DNA of 64,000 bases from JAMXLO01 sp963812475 (GTDB taxonomy: Bacteria > Pseudomonadota > Alphaproteobacteria > Acetobacterales > Acetobacteraceae): positions 45,822 to 109,821 of the forward strand of contig CAWEVI010000004.1 in the NCBI GenBank assembly GCA_963812475.1, written 5' to 3'. Within the stretch, counting starts at the first letter, position 1; each line of letters starts with the position of its first letter. A model generated the notes under the pieces. It had not been told where the DNA came from, did not search any database, and was given only the letters and a program-made list of their open reading frames with translations. Shown in pieces: positions 26,149 through 34,618 of the stretch. The translations under genes were made by a program, and so were the position numbers.

Positions 26149-27402
26149 TCATGCATCCCCAAACGCGTACCACCCAAGGAATGGTGCGGGCGCAGCCGGA
26201 ATTGATGGATGGAACACCAATGGGATGCGCTCGCATGTCTGCGCATCAGGATAGACCAGGTGCGGAACGGCGAGAAGCTTTCCATCGAGCCTCACCGCCG
26301 GCAGTGTCCTGAGCAGGGCGGCCGGAAGCGCCGAGGCGCGACGCAGCCGCGCGGCATCGCTGCCCAATGCGCCTAGAACCGCGCCGGCGGGGATCAGCGC
26401 ATCGGCTTGCAACCGGAAGCGTCCGTCCCAGACCGCACGGGGTGCCGCGGCAACCGGCGGCGCCATCGCCGCCGCCTCCCGCGCCACCAGAAGTCCTGGT
26501 CCCAGCCGCCCCGCGGGCATCAGGCGGACGCCGGCCAGGGTCGCTGGCCGGGGCGCCATGGCGAGTGACGCCACCGCGGCTGTCGGTGGCGGAAACGGCG
26601 CTCCGGAGATCGCCTGCATCAGCGCCGCCAGCGCGCGCGGGTCGATACCGGGATCGCTCCCGGGCATCCCGTCGGACAGCAGACAATAACCTTCGGGATG
26701 TAATGATGTCCGCCCGGCCAGCCACCAAGCGGCGTTCCGGTCGGCTTCCGCCCGCCGACGACCGGAGGCTGCGGCCGCAGCGACCAGCGCGGCGGTTGCC
26801 GAACCGATGCCACGGTGATCACGGCGCGCCAGCCGCAGTCGCGCACGCAGCGCGGCCGCGTCGGTATTGGACGGATCCGCGATCCATTCCACACCGGCAG
26901 CGATCAGTGTGGCGCGGAGATGGTCCGGCGCAGTGCCGAGCAGGGGACGAAGGATGCGCACCATCGGCGTCTCGACCAGCGATGCGATTCCCGCCAATCC
27001 GGCCGGACCGCTGCCGCCAAGCGAGCGAATGAGCACCGTCTCCGCCTGGTCCAGCGCATGATGACCCAGCAGCAGGTGCAGGATGCCTTCGGCGGCGCAG
27101 GCCTCGATCAGCGCGTGGAATCGGGCGGTCCGCGCGCGCTCCGCCAATGCCGGCCCCCGCGCGAGCCCCGCGATCGTCAGCACCCGCGCCGGGATGCCCC
27201 GTCCGGCAAGTCGCGCCGCCGTCTCTGCCGCCTCGGATGCGGACGTCGCACGCAGCCCGTGATCGACGATCAGCGCACGCAACGATCCGCCGCGCTCGCG
27301 AGCCCATGTGTTCGCGAGCAACGCCAGGGCCATGCTGTCGGGTCCGCCCGAAACGCCCGCGGCCAGCCGAGGCGCCGGCTCGAACGGCCCGAGCGCGGCC
27401 AT
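26149..27402 (-). CDS. tilS: tRNA(Ile)-lysidine synthetase
   Basis: Modifies the anticodon wobble cytidine of one isoleucine tRNA to lysidine, so that AUA codons are read; ATP-dependent, cytoplasmic. PP-loop GVSGGPDSMAL near residue 16, then LIVDHGLR and the family motif LLLGHHALDQAETVLIRSLG, and LRPLL. About 417 residues. The C-terminal part is poorly conserved, as usual. It sits 36 bases after ybgF in the order ybgF-tilS-ftsH common to alphaproteobacteria. ATG 27402 is used; a stop lies in frame about 13 codons upstream, with no better start codon between. Confidence 0.92.
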   Translation of the reverse strand: MAALGPFEPAPRLAAGVSGGPDSMALALLANTWARERGGSLRALIVDHGLRATSASEAAETAARLAGRGIPARVLTIAGLARGPALAERARTARFHALIEACAAEGILHLLLGHHALDQAETVLIRSLGGSGPAGLAGIASLVETPMVRILRPLLGTAPDHLRATLIAAGVEWIADPSNTDAAALRARLRLARRDHRGIGSATAALVAAAAASGRRRAEADRNAAWWLAGRTSLHPEGYCLLSDGMPGSDPGIDPRALAALMQAISGAPFPPPTAAVASLAMAPRPATLAGVRLMPAGRLGPGLLVAREAAAMAPPVAAAPRAVWDGRFRLQADALIPAGAVLGALGSDAARLRRASALPAALLRTLPAVRLDGKLLAVPHLVYPDAQTCERIPLVFHPSIPAAPAPFLGWYAFGDA

Positions 27403-27438
27403 CGTCGTGGCGAAATCCGCGGCAGTGATCAGCGATCG

Positions 27439-28377
27439 CTACCTGCACCCGGCGCGCTGCGTCAATTCGCTGATCGCTTCGCGCAAGTCGGGGCGGGGTG
27501 ACGGAAACTCGGTGCGAAGTTTCACCAGAGTATCGCAGGCGGCTTTTTTCTCATTGATGGCGATCAGCGAATTGGCCAGTCCCAGCATCGCATCCTGGGC
27601 GTGCGCACCCTTTCTTGCCCGGTTATAGGTGTCGTCGTAGGCGATGGCCGACTGCGGAAACTGCCGTTCGCCCAGCAAAGCCTGGGCGAGCAGGAATTGC
27701 GCATCATACGCGCGCGGCGAGGTCCGGCTGCCGGTCAGCACTTCGCGCGCCGCCTGCTCGGCAGTCTGATAATCGCGCCTTGCCAGAGCGGCATTGCCCT
27801 CCTGCATGGCCACCTCGGGGGTGCGGGGCACGCCCGGCGAGCCTGGTGGCGGCCGCGGACCGGCGGCATAGGGCCCACCGAGCGAGGTCGGCGGCGGCGT
27901 CAGCGCCAGATTGGAAGACGGTGGAAACTGCGACGACTGCGCGGGAGGCGGGGCGCCCCTGGGCGGCTGGCCGATTTCCTGGGAGTTCTGCGCCTGGAAC
28001 GCCTGGTCGTCGATGCGCTTGGACAGATCGGCGCCCAGCCGCTGAACCTGATTTGCCGTCTCGTCGGTACGGCCGCGAAGCTGACGCACCTGCTCCTCGA
28101 GCGCGTCCACCCGGGACAGCAGTTGCGCGACCAGATCATTCGCGCCTCCCGCGGGAGGCGCCGAGGCGCCCCGGCTGAGATAGGTCGGGCTGCCGCCACC
28201 GCCCCGAGCCACCTGGTCCTGCAACGCCTGCATCTGCCGGCGCATGTCCAGGATCTGATTCTGCAGCGCGATCGCCTCGCGGCTGTCAATCTGAGCCCGG
28301 GCCGGCTGGCGGTACGACGCCACGGCAGCAACCAGGACAAGTGCCACGATCAGGCGGATCGCCGACAGGACGCTCAT
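27439..28377 (-). CDS. ybgF: Tol-Pal system protein YbgF/CpoB
   Basis: Periplasmic coordinator of cell-wall synthesis and outer-membrane constriction (CpoB), 312 residues. A signal peptide (LIVALVLVAAVASYRQPARAQ) leads into a coiled-coil region (residues about 30-125, heptads such as LLSRVDALEEQVRQLRGR), then a Pro-rich linker (APPPAQSS, PRPPPGSPG), then a TPR domain of about 120 residues (NAALARRDYQTAEQAAREVL, AYDAQFLLAQALLGERQF). Layout and place after pal are diagnostic. Confidence 0.9.
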   Translation of the reverse strand: MSVLSAIRLIVALVLVAAVASYRQPARAQIDSREAIALQNQILDMRRQMQALQDQVARGGGGSPTYLSRGASAPPAGGANDLVAQLLSRVDALEEQVRQLRGRTDETANQVQRLGADLSKRIDDQAFQAQNSQEIGQPPRGAPPPAQSSQFPPSSNLALTPPPTSLGGPYAAGPRPPPGSPGVPRTPEVAMQEGNAALARRDYQTAEQAAREVLTGSRTSPRAYDAQFLLAQALLGERQFPQSAIAYDDTYNRARKGAHAQDAMLGLANSLIAINEKKAACDTLVKLRTEFPSPRPDLREAISELTQRAGCR

Positions 28378-28473
28378 GCTGTCTCTCCTCGCGCCGCGAC
28401 TGCACGGCTGAACTCCGGGACCGGACCATGATGCCAGACCCAGGCAGTCATATGGCAGCCCTCACGCAAACGA

Positions 28474-28498
28474 AACCGGCGGCCTGGGGCCGCCGGTT
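28474..28498 (-). terminator. Perfect hairpin between pal and ybgF
   Basis: AACCGGCGGCC and GGCCGCCGGTT are perfect 11-base arms with a three-base loop. On the minus strand the stem is followed by TTTCGTTT. It lies 29 bases past the pal stop, so it probably ends or weakens transcription of the tol-pal message before ybgF. Confidence 0.65.
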
Positions 28499-28526
28499 CA
28501 GTGCCATACCGGAAGGAATTCTGGGT

Positions 28527-29000
28527 TCAGCGGACCGAGGTGATCGTGTTGCGATTCTGCGCCCAGGCCTGCTCGTTGTCGCCAAGCGCGGTCGGACGAT
28601 CCTTGCCGTAGCTGATCGTGCTCATTCGCGAGCCCGCCACCCCGCGTGCGACCAGATAATCACGGCTGGAATTGGCGCGACGCTGGCCAAGCGCGAGATT
28701 GTACTCCTCGGTGCCCCTGTCGTCGGTGTTGCCGGCAACCTGAACGTTCACCTGCGGGTACTTGGCAAGCCAGCCGGACTGCCGGTCGAGCGTCGCCCGT
28801 GCGTCCGAAGTCAGGGTCGAGCGGTCGAAGTCGAAGAAGACCCGGTCACCCACATTGGCGACCAAATCCTCCTGGCTGCCCGGCACCGGACCCGAGGTTG
28901 CCGCCGCGGCGCCGGAGCCAGTCGAGGCGCCGGTGTCCTTGTTCGCGCACGCCGCCAACAGGGCGACGGCGGCCAAAGCGCCGAGAATCTTGCTGTTCAT
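28527..29000 (-). CDS. pal: Peptidoglycan-associated lipoprotein Pal
   Basis: Outer-membrane lipoprotein that anchors the membrane to peptidoglycan and binds TolB; 157 residues. The signal ends in a lipobox (VALLAACANK), Cys at residue 19. A Ser/Gly/Ala-rich spacer is followed by the OmpA-like domain (VFFDFDRSTLTSDARATLDR, NTDDRGTEEYNLALGQRRA). The residue before TDDRG is Asn, where most Pal proteins have His. The Asp and Arg that hold diaminopimelate are kept. The start ATG 29000 fits the signal; it is the last gene before a strong hairpin. Confidence 0.93.
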   Translation of the reverse strand: MNSKILGALAAVALLAACANKDTGASTGSGAAAATSGPVPGSQEDLVANVGDRVFFDFDRSTLTSDARATLDRQSGWLAKYPQVNVQVAGNTDDRGTEEYNLALGQRRANSSRDYLVARGVAGSRMSTISYGKDRPTALGDNEQAWAQNRNTITSVR

Positions 29001-29167
29001 TTCACTTCGTCCCTGGTTGAGGATGACTAAAGGCGGGAAACAAGCCAATCCCGCGCAACGGTAATCCGTTCCGCGCGTGAATGCGATGCGATGGTTGCAT
29101 TGCATTCGGTCAAGTTCACGAGAACCGGAGCCGGGCCCGGCGCTCTCGCACAGCAGGCGAACCAGCC

Positions 29168-30580
29168 TCAAGCCGCCAGGGGCGACCATGCCGGATCCGA
29201 GGCATCGGTCGGCGTCCCCACCACGCGCTCATTGAAGCCGGTGATGTCGATCGACACCAGGCGCGACGAAAACCCGGAGCCTCGATTGTCGCGCCCGGCA
29301 GTCTGCCGCCAGAACATCAGCACCCGGCCATTTGGTGCGAATGTAGGTCCTTCCACCGAGAACCCCTCGGACAGGATGCGTTCCCCCGAGCCGTCCGGAT
29401 GCATCACGCCGATCGAGAAATTGCCTAACTCGCCGCCGAAGCGGGTGAACGCGATGAGCTCGCCGCGCGGCGACCAAACCGGCGTGGCGTAGCGGCCCGA
29501 CCCGAAGCTGATGCGCCTCACCCCGCCGCCCCCCGCACTCATCAGATAGAGTTGTTGATCGCCGCCGCGGTCGGAGTTGAAGACGATCTGGCTGCCGTCG
29601 GGGCTGTAGCACGGGCTCACGTCGATCGCACCGGAATCGGTCAGCCGCCGCGAGGCCCGGCTTGCAAGGTCCACGGTGACGAGGTCCGATCCGCCGCCGC
29701 GCGTCACCGACATGACCACGTTGCTGCCATCGGGCGAGAAGCGCGGCGCGAACGTCATGCCCTCGAAATCGCCGAGCACCCTTTGCTGGCCCGAACCGAG
29801 ATTGAACAGATAAACCCGCGGGCGGTTGTTGGCGTAACTCATGAAGGCAATCTCGTCGCGCGTCGGATGGAAGCGTGGCGTCAGGACCAGCCAGGAACCG
29901 TCGGTCAGGAAACGGTTGTTCTCGCTGTCCTGGTCCATGATGGCGAGACGCTTGGTCTGCCGCCCGCGCGGACCGGTGGCGGCGATGTAGACGATGCGGG
30001 TGTCGAAATAACCCTTCTCGCCCAGCAGCCGCTCGTAGATCACATCGGCCATGATGTGCGCGATGCGCCGCCAGTTGGACTGGCTGGTGGTGTATGCGGT
30101 GCCCTGGATCTGCGCCTGCGGCAGCACGTCCCACAGCCGGAACTCGACGCGGATCTGACCGCCGCCCTGCAATTCCGCCCGCCCGGTGACCAGCGCCTGC
30201 GCGCCGACGGCCTTCCAGTTCTGGAAGTTGGGCACGTCGCCCTGACCGCCCGCCTGGATGAACGCTCCCGGCGCGATCGCGCGGAACAGACCCGAACGGG
30301 CAAGGTCGTTGGTAATGACGTTCGCGATGTCCTGGCCAAGCTGGGAGTCGCCCCCGCCGAGCGCCGGTATCGCGATCGGAATAGGATCGGCGCGCGCACG
30401 GTTCACGTCGATCACCGCACTCTTTCCGGCGCCGCCCCCAGGGGACGAAGCAGGGGACGAAGGCGGGGGCGCCAGCGCCTGCGCGCGTACCGCCGCGGGC
30501 ACCGCAAGCAACGCGGCGGAACCGGCTGCACCGGCGAGAAGCGTGCGGCGGCGAAGCGGAAGCATGGGCAGTCCTGTCAT
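29168..30580 (-). CDS. tolB: Tol-Pal system beta-propeller protein TolB
   Basis: Periplasmic TolB, partner of Pal and TolA, 470 residues. The N-terminal signal is Tat-like (LRRRTLLAGAAGSAALLAVP). An alpha/beta domain (residues about 60-200) precedes the six-bladed propeller with TolB repeats such as HPTRDEIAFMSY, RFSPDGSNVVMSV and YSPDGSQIVFNSDRGGDQQL. The start ATG 30580 has GGAAGG upstream. It follows tolA by 28 bases. Confidence 0.93.
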   Translation of the reverse strand: MTGLPMLPLRRRTLLAGAAGSAALLAVPAAVRAQALAPPPSSPASSPGGGAGKSAVIDVNRARADPIPIAIPALGGGDSQLGQDIANVITNDLARSGLFRAIAPGAFIQAGGQGDVPNFQNWKAVGAQALVTGRAELQGGGQIRVEFRLWDVLPQAQIQGTAYTTSQSNWRRIAHIMADVIYERLLGEKGYFDTRIVYIAATGPRGRQTKRLAIMDQDSENNRFLTDGSWLVLTPRFHPTRDEIAFMSYANNRPRVYLFNLGSGQQRVLGDFEGMTFAPRFSPDGSNVVMSVTRGGGSDLVTVDLASRASRRLTDSGAIDVSPCYSPDGSQIVFNSDRGGDQQLYLMSAGGGGVRRISFGSGRYATPVWSPRGELIAFTRFGGELGNFSIGVMHPDGSGERILSEGFSVEGPTFAPNGRVLMFWRQTAGRDNRGSGFSSRLVSIDITGFNERVVGTPTDASDPAWSPLAA

Positions 30581-30608
30581 GTCGGAGCCTTCCCTGAAGT
30601 AAGTTTGC

Positions 30609-31643
30609 TCACGGTCGGAACCGGAAGGTGAATTCCCGCGTCTGTCCCAGCATTGGCTGCGGCAGCGGCAGGTTTGCGCAATTCGGGTCCAGCACGGCAC
30701 GCACGGCTCGCTCGGAAAACACCCGCAACCGAGGATTGCCGCTCACGCGGCCAACGTCATCCTGTGCGATAACGGCCCGCCGGACGACGCCGGCGCCATC
30801 GGTCGTAACCGTCAGCAGTACCTGCATCTTGTCGAGATCGAGCATTCCCGGATCGGTGCTCCAGCAGCGGCGGACGAAATCGCCGATGGCGCCGCGCTGG
30901 GCCGCGGTGAGGGCGGACGTGTCGTCGCTCTCGGGGTTGCCGCCACCGTTCGGCGCCCCGCCCGCCTGCGGATTGTAGCGTGCCTTGGGCGGTTGGGTCT
31001 GGCGCTGCAGGCTGCGCAGTTTCTCCAGCGTGTTCTCGAGGGCAGTGCTCTGCGGCGCCGGGTTCTTGGTCGGATTCGGCTGCGAGGTCGTGCTTTGCGG
31101 ACTGGGCGGCGGTGGCACCGGTGGCGGCGGAACCGGTAGCGGCGGCGTCGGCAGCGGCGGCTGCACCTGCGGCGGGCTCGGCGGCGCGGCGGGCGGCGGC
31201 GGCGAGATTGCCGGAGCCGGCGACGGCGTGGGCGGCGGCAGCGGCGTCGGTGGCGATGGTGTGGGCGGCGCTGTCGCCTGGGGCGGCGCAGGCGGGGGCG
31301 GTGGCGGCGGTGGAGGCGGCGGGGGTGCCTCGATGGTCTGCGGTTTCGGCGGCTGCGGCGTGGGAGGAGCCGGCGCAGCCTCGGGCGCGTTTGCGGGTGC
31401 AGGCACCGCGGCCGGCTGCGGTGCCTGCACCGAGGACGCGGCGGTGCCGTTGTCGAACACCATGGCCACCGTTACTTCCGGCGGTTCCTCGGCCGGTCTG
31501 CCGAAGGGCAGGTCGATCAGCAGGAGGAGCAGGATGGTCAGATGAATGGCACCGGAAATGAATGCAGCGCGACGTAGCGTGGGGTCCGTGCGCCGGGAGC
31601 GGGTTCCCGCGCGATCATCCCCATGCAGGACGCGTTGCAGCAC
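30609..31643 (-). CDS. tolA: Tol-Pal system protein TolA (proline-rich)
   Basis: Inner-membrane protein spanning the periplasm to contact TolB/Pal, 344 residues. A short cytoplasmic N-terminus is followed by one membrane segment (AAFISGAIHLTILLLLLIDL), then an extreme Pro-rich spacer (about residues 75-200, including a run of 12 Pro) in place of the long Ala/Lys helix of E. coli TolA, then the C-terminal TolA/TonB-like domain (GDFVRRCWSTDPG to EFTFRFRP). The GTG at 31643 is the best start: GAGGGG lies seven bases upstream and overlaps the tolR stop. No ATG exists in this frame before the membrane segment. Confidence 0.88.
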   Translation of the reverse strand: MLQRVLHGDDRAGTRSRRTDPTLRRAAFISGAIHLTILLLLLIDLPFGRPAEEPPEVTVAMVFDNGTAASSVQAPQPAAVPAPANAPEAAPAPPTPQPPKPQTIEAPPPPPPPPPPPPAPPQATAPPTPSPPTPLPPPTPSPAPAISPPPPAAPPSPPQVQPPLPTPPLPVPPPPVPPPPSPQSTTSQPNPTKNPAPQSTALENTLEKLRSLQRQTQPPKARYNPQAGGAPNGGGNPESDDTSALTAAQRGAIGDFVRRCWSTDPGMLDLDKMQVLLTVTTDGAGVVRRAVIAQDDVGRVSGNPRLRVFSERAVRAVLDPNCANLPLPQPMLGQTREFTFRFRP

Positions 31644-31654
31644 GTGCTGGCCCC

Positions 31655-32168
31655 TCAGCCGTTCTTCGGGCGGCCCGTGGCGGTCGGGGCCGTCCCGGCG
31701 GGCGGGGAGGCTGGGGGTGCGGCGGGCTTCGAGGCAGGCGGTGTGTTTGGCTGCTCCGCCAGCAGCGCGACCTTGGTAAAGCCGCCCTGGGTGATCGTGC
31801 CCATCACCTCCATGATCCGCCCGTACGCGAGGTCTTTGTCGCCGCGCACGAAGATGCGGCGATCCTGATCGTTCTGCGCGATTGCCTGCAGCTTCGCGAC
31901 AAGATCCGGCAGTTGAAGCTCCTGGTCCTGCAGGAAGATCTTGCCACCAGCATCGATGGAGACCGTGAGTGGCTGGCTGTCGGTGTTCAGCGGCTTGGCG
32001 TCGGTCTTCGGCAGATCGACCGACACGCCAGAACGTCATCAGCGGTGCGGTGACCATGAAGATGATGAGCAGCACCAGCATCACGTCGACCAGCGGCGTC
32101 ACGTTGATTTCGGACAGCGGCCGATAGCGTCCGCGCAGTCGGGTCCTGCCGTTGAGTGACACAGCCAT
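31655..32168 (-). CDS. tolR: Tol-Pal proton-channel subunit TolR, frameshifted
   Basis: ExbD/TolR-family inner-membrane protein that with TolQ uses the proton gradient to drive TolA. The N-terminus is canonical (LSEINVTPLVDVMLVLLIIF, with the channel Asp in the membrane segment). After TAPLMT one extra base near 32033 shifts the frame; the remainder VSVDLPKTDAKPLN to GRPKNG is intact. The restored length is about 170 residues, with a Pro/Ala-rich tail. Because tolR is normally conserved and everything else is sound, a base-calling error is likelier than real loss. It is separated from tolQ by 78 bases holding a GC-rich palindrome. Confidence 0.88.
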
Positions 32169-32177
32169 GCTAACGTT

Positions 32178-32205
32178 CTCCCCCTCCCCTTGCGGGAGGG
32201 GGGAG
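32178..32205. repeat. GC-rich dispersed palindrome, copy 3
   Basis: CTCCCCCTCCC / GGGAGGGG arms around cttgc, between tolQ and tolR. Same sequence as copy 2 over its left arm and loop. Confidence 0.85.
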
Positions 32206-32246
32206 GCGGGCGGGGGCGTTTTTCACTGTCGCCATCTCCTGCCGCA

Positions 32247-32963
32247 TCACACCCGCTCCTCGCTCTGGCGTGAGAGGATGGCGCTGAATTCCGAGCCGAA
32301 GCCTTCGAGACGGGAGGCAAACCGGGCAAGGTCGTTGCTGATCTTGTTGTACGCGAGCACGGCGGGGATTGCCGCCACCAGGCCGATCGCGGTGGCGAAC
32401 AAGGCCTCCGCGATGCCGGGCGCCACCACGGCGAGATTGGTGTTGTGCATGGCGGCGATGGCGGAGAAGCTGTGCATGATGCCCCACACTGTGCCGAACA
32501 GCCCGATGAACGGCGCGGTGGCGCCAACCGAGGCGAGGAAGATCATCCAGCGTTCCAGCCGATCCATCTCGCGCTGCACGGTCACGGTGATCGCCCGATC
32601 GACCCGCTCGCGGACCGAGCTGCGGCTGATGTCGGCGCCGGCCACGCGCACCGAACGACGCCATTCGCCCATGGCCGAGCCGAATACCGCGGCCATCGGA
32701 TGCGTCGGGTTGGCCGCCTGCTGGTCGAACAGTTCATCCAGGCTGCCGCCGGACCAGAACCGGTCCTCGAACCCGTCCGCCTCGCGGTTCACCTTGCGCA
32801 GGCTCGACCATTTCTCGAACACCACCGCCCAGACCCAGATACTGGCCGCGAGCAGGCCGAGCATGACGATTTTGACGACGGGGTCGGCCTCGATGAAAAG
32901 GCTCCACAGCGAGAGATCCGCCCCCGGCGTCGCGAGATTGGCTGCATCGACTGCCCGATCCAC
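32247..32963 (-). CDS. tolQ: Tol-Pal proton-channel subunit TolQ
   Basis: ExbB/TolQ-family inner-membrane protein, 238 residues, three membrane segments: about 30-52 (VVKIVMLGLLAASIWVWAVVF), about 143-165 (FIGLFGTVWGIMHSF with the conserved FGTVWGIM) and about 178-200 (EALFATAIGLVAAIPAV). The GTG start at 32963 has GGAG six to seven bases upstream, and the ybgC stop lies within that ribosome site, three bases before the GTG, so the two are coupled. Confidence 0.94.
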   Translation of the reverse strand: MDRAVDAANLATPGADLSLWSLFIEADPVVKIVMLGLLAASIWVWAVVFEKWSSLRKVNREADGFEDRFWSGGSLDELFDQQAANPTHPMAAVFGSAMGEWRRSVRVAGADISRSSVRERVDRAITVTVQREMDRLERWMIFLASVGATAPFIGLFGTVWGIMHSFSAIAAMHNTNLAVVAPGIAEALFATAIGLVAAIPAVLAYNKISNDLARFASRLEGFGSEFSAILSRQSEERV

Positions 32964-32966
32964 CTG

Positions 32967-33452
32967 CTACTCCATATCCTGTTCGGCATGGCCCGGACTG
33001 CGATCCGGAGCGCGCGCCGCGTTGCACATTGCCGTCAGAACCGTCCGCCAGCGCCGCGGCAGGCGTCCCGGTCTGCCGTCCCGCTTCACACAGGCCAGCC
33101 GCACCGTCAGAAGGGCACACGACCCCTGCGGCCCCTGCACGACCTGGCGAAGCAATACCGACGCGCCCCCCACTGCGAGCGGTTCGGTTAGCACGGCCAG
33201 CGATTCGTCGAGACGGGCAGGACGCAGATAATCCACTTCGACGCGCCGCACCATGAACATCAGGGAGAACTGCCCCAGCAGCTCGGCATATGGGATGCCG
33301 AGATCCCGCAGGGCCTCGGTGCGGGCACGTTCGGCGAAGCGGAGATAGGCGGCATGATAGACGACTCCGCCGGCATCGGTGTCCTCGTAATAGACGCGTA
33401 TTCCATAGCGATGCCTGCCATCCGGCGCTGTGGAGGCTGGATTGCTGTTCAT
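32967..33452 (-). CDS. ybgC: Acyl-CoA thioesterase YbgC
   Basis: Hot-dog-fold acyl-CoA thioesterase associated with the Tol-Pal system, 161 residues. The catalytic Asp motif is YYEDTDAGGVVYHAAYLRFA near residue 22, followed by ERARTEALRDLGI. The end of the protein is Arg-rich and variable. The start ATG overlaps the ruvB stop (ATGA), which links the recombination and envelope genes in one operon. Confidence 0.9.
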   Translation of the reverse strand: MNSNPASTAPDGRHRYGIRVYYEDTDAGGVVYHAAYLRFAERARTEALRDLGIPYAELLGQFSLMFMVRRVEVDYLRPARLDESLAVLTEPLAVGGASVLLRQVVQGPQGSCALLTVRLACVKRDGRPGRLPRRWRTVLTAMCNAARAPDRSPGHAEQDME

Positions 33453-34618
33453 TCATGGTCCGATGGCGCGGCGTCACGCAGCAGGTCGAGCTGATCCGGC
33501 GTACGTGAAGGCAGCGGCAGGTCGAGGTGACGCCAACCCGGCTCGCCCAACATGCGACCACGGCTGGTGCGCAGCACGAGGCCCTCCTGGATCAGGAACG
33601 GCTCGATCACGTCTTCCAGCGTATCGCGCGCTTCGGCGAGTGCGGCGGCGAGCGTCTCGACGCCCACCGGCCCGCCGGCGTGGTGCTCGGCGATGCGGAG
33701 CAGATAGCGGCGGTCCATCGCGTCCAGGCCGAGCCGGTCCACCTCCAGCCGGTTAAGCGCCGCATCCGCGGCCTGGCGGTCAACTTCGGCAGTGCCGGCG
33801 ACCGCGGCAAAGTCGCGCACGCGGCGCAGCAGTCGTCCGGCGATGCGTGGAGTTCCACGCGAACGGCGAGCAATCTCGGCAGCGCCGTCGCGGGTCAGCG
33901 GCACGCCGAGTTTCTCGGCGCCGCGGCGGACGATGAGCTCCAGTTCGGCCGGCGTATAGAAGACCAGGCGCAACGGGATGCCGAAGCGGTCGCGGAGCGG
34001 TGTGGCGAGCAGGCCGGCTCGCGTGGTGGCGCCGATCAATGTGAACGCCGACAGGTCGATCCGCACCGAGCGCGCCGCTGGCCCCTCGCCGATGATCAGG
34101 TCAAGCTGGAAATCTTCCATCGCGGGGTAGAGCACTTCCTCGATAGCCGGCTGCAACCGATGGATCTCGTCGATGAACAGCACATCCCTCGGCTGGAGGT
34201 TTGTCAGGATTGCGGCGAGGTCCCCCGCCCGCTGGATCACCGGACCGGACGTGGCACGAAACCCGACCCCGAGTTCGCGTGCCACGATCTGGGCCAGCGT
34301 TGTCTTGCCCAGGCCGGGCGGCCCATGCAGCAGCACGTGATCCAGCGCCTCGCCGCGGTCGCGTGCGGCCTGGATGAACACGGCGAGGTTTTCGCGGCTG
34401 GCCTGCTGGCCGACGAATTCCCGCAGCGTCTGAGGCCGCAGACTGGCCTCCGCCGCATCCTCCTCGCGACGCATCGGTGACACTTCCCGGCCGTTCGGGA
34501 GAGGGTCGGGGGGCGGGGTCTGCGGAGCCCCACCAGACCCCGCCCCCTGACCCCCTCGCCCGAGGGGAGGGGGAGGCTGCCCGACCTTCCTCCCGGCCTT
34601 CCTTCCGCTTCCGCTCAT
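33449..34618 (-). CDS. ruvB: Holliday junction branch-migration ATPase RuvB, with palindrome-encoded N-terminus
   Basis: AAA+ motor that drives branch migration with RuvA, cytoplasmic. Walker A HGPPGLGKTTLAQ, Walker B LFIDEIHRL, sensor 1 IGATTRAGLL, C-terminal winged-helix region (RTSRGRMLGEPGWRHL). The core begins DAAEASLRPQTLREFVGQ. From the ATG at 34618, which overlaps the ruvA stop (ATGA), the protein is 389 residues, about 40 longer than usual; the extra stretch (GGAPQTPPPDPLPNGREV) is encoded by a GC-rich palindrome. The alternative start MRREEDAAEAS at 34474 would give a normal 341 residues but leave a 140-base gap after ruvA. Confidence 0.94.
   Translation of the reverse strand: MSGSGRKAGRKVGQPPPPLGRGGQGAGSGGAPQTPPPDPLPNGREVSPMRREEDAAEASLRPQTLREFVGQQASRENLAVFIQAARDRGEALDHVLLHGPPGLGKTTLAQIVARELGVGFRATSGPVIQRAGDLAAILTNLQPRDVLFIDEIHRLQPAIEEVLYPAMEDFQLDLIIGEGPAARSVRIDLSAFTLIGATTRAGLLATPLRDRFGIPLRLVFYTPAELELIVRRGAEKLGVPLTRDGAAEIARRSRGTPRIAGRLLRRVRDFAAVAGTAEVDRQAADAALNRLEVDRLGLDAMDRRYLLRIAEHHAGGPVGVETLAAALAEARDTLEDVIEPFLIQEGLVLRTSRGRMLGEPGWRHLDLPLPSRTPDQLDLLRDAAPSDHE
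34487..34575. repeat. Long GC-rich palindrome, copy 4 (inside ruvB frame)
   Basis: An imperfect inverted repeat: GAGGGTCGGGG, GCGGGGTCTG, a short centre, then CAGACCCCGC and CTGACCCCCTC, flanked by GTTCGGGAG and CGAGGGGAGGGGG. It lies inside the open ruvB frame and matches the shorter copies in its outer CCCTCC/GGAGGG blocks. Confidence 0.8.

Noticed and set aside
30985..31545. Glycine-rich open frame on the plus strand
   Set aside because: It is the antisense of the proline-rich TolA spacer; Gly codons mirror Pro codons.
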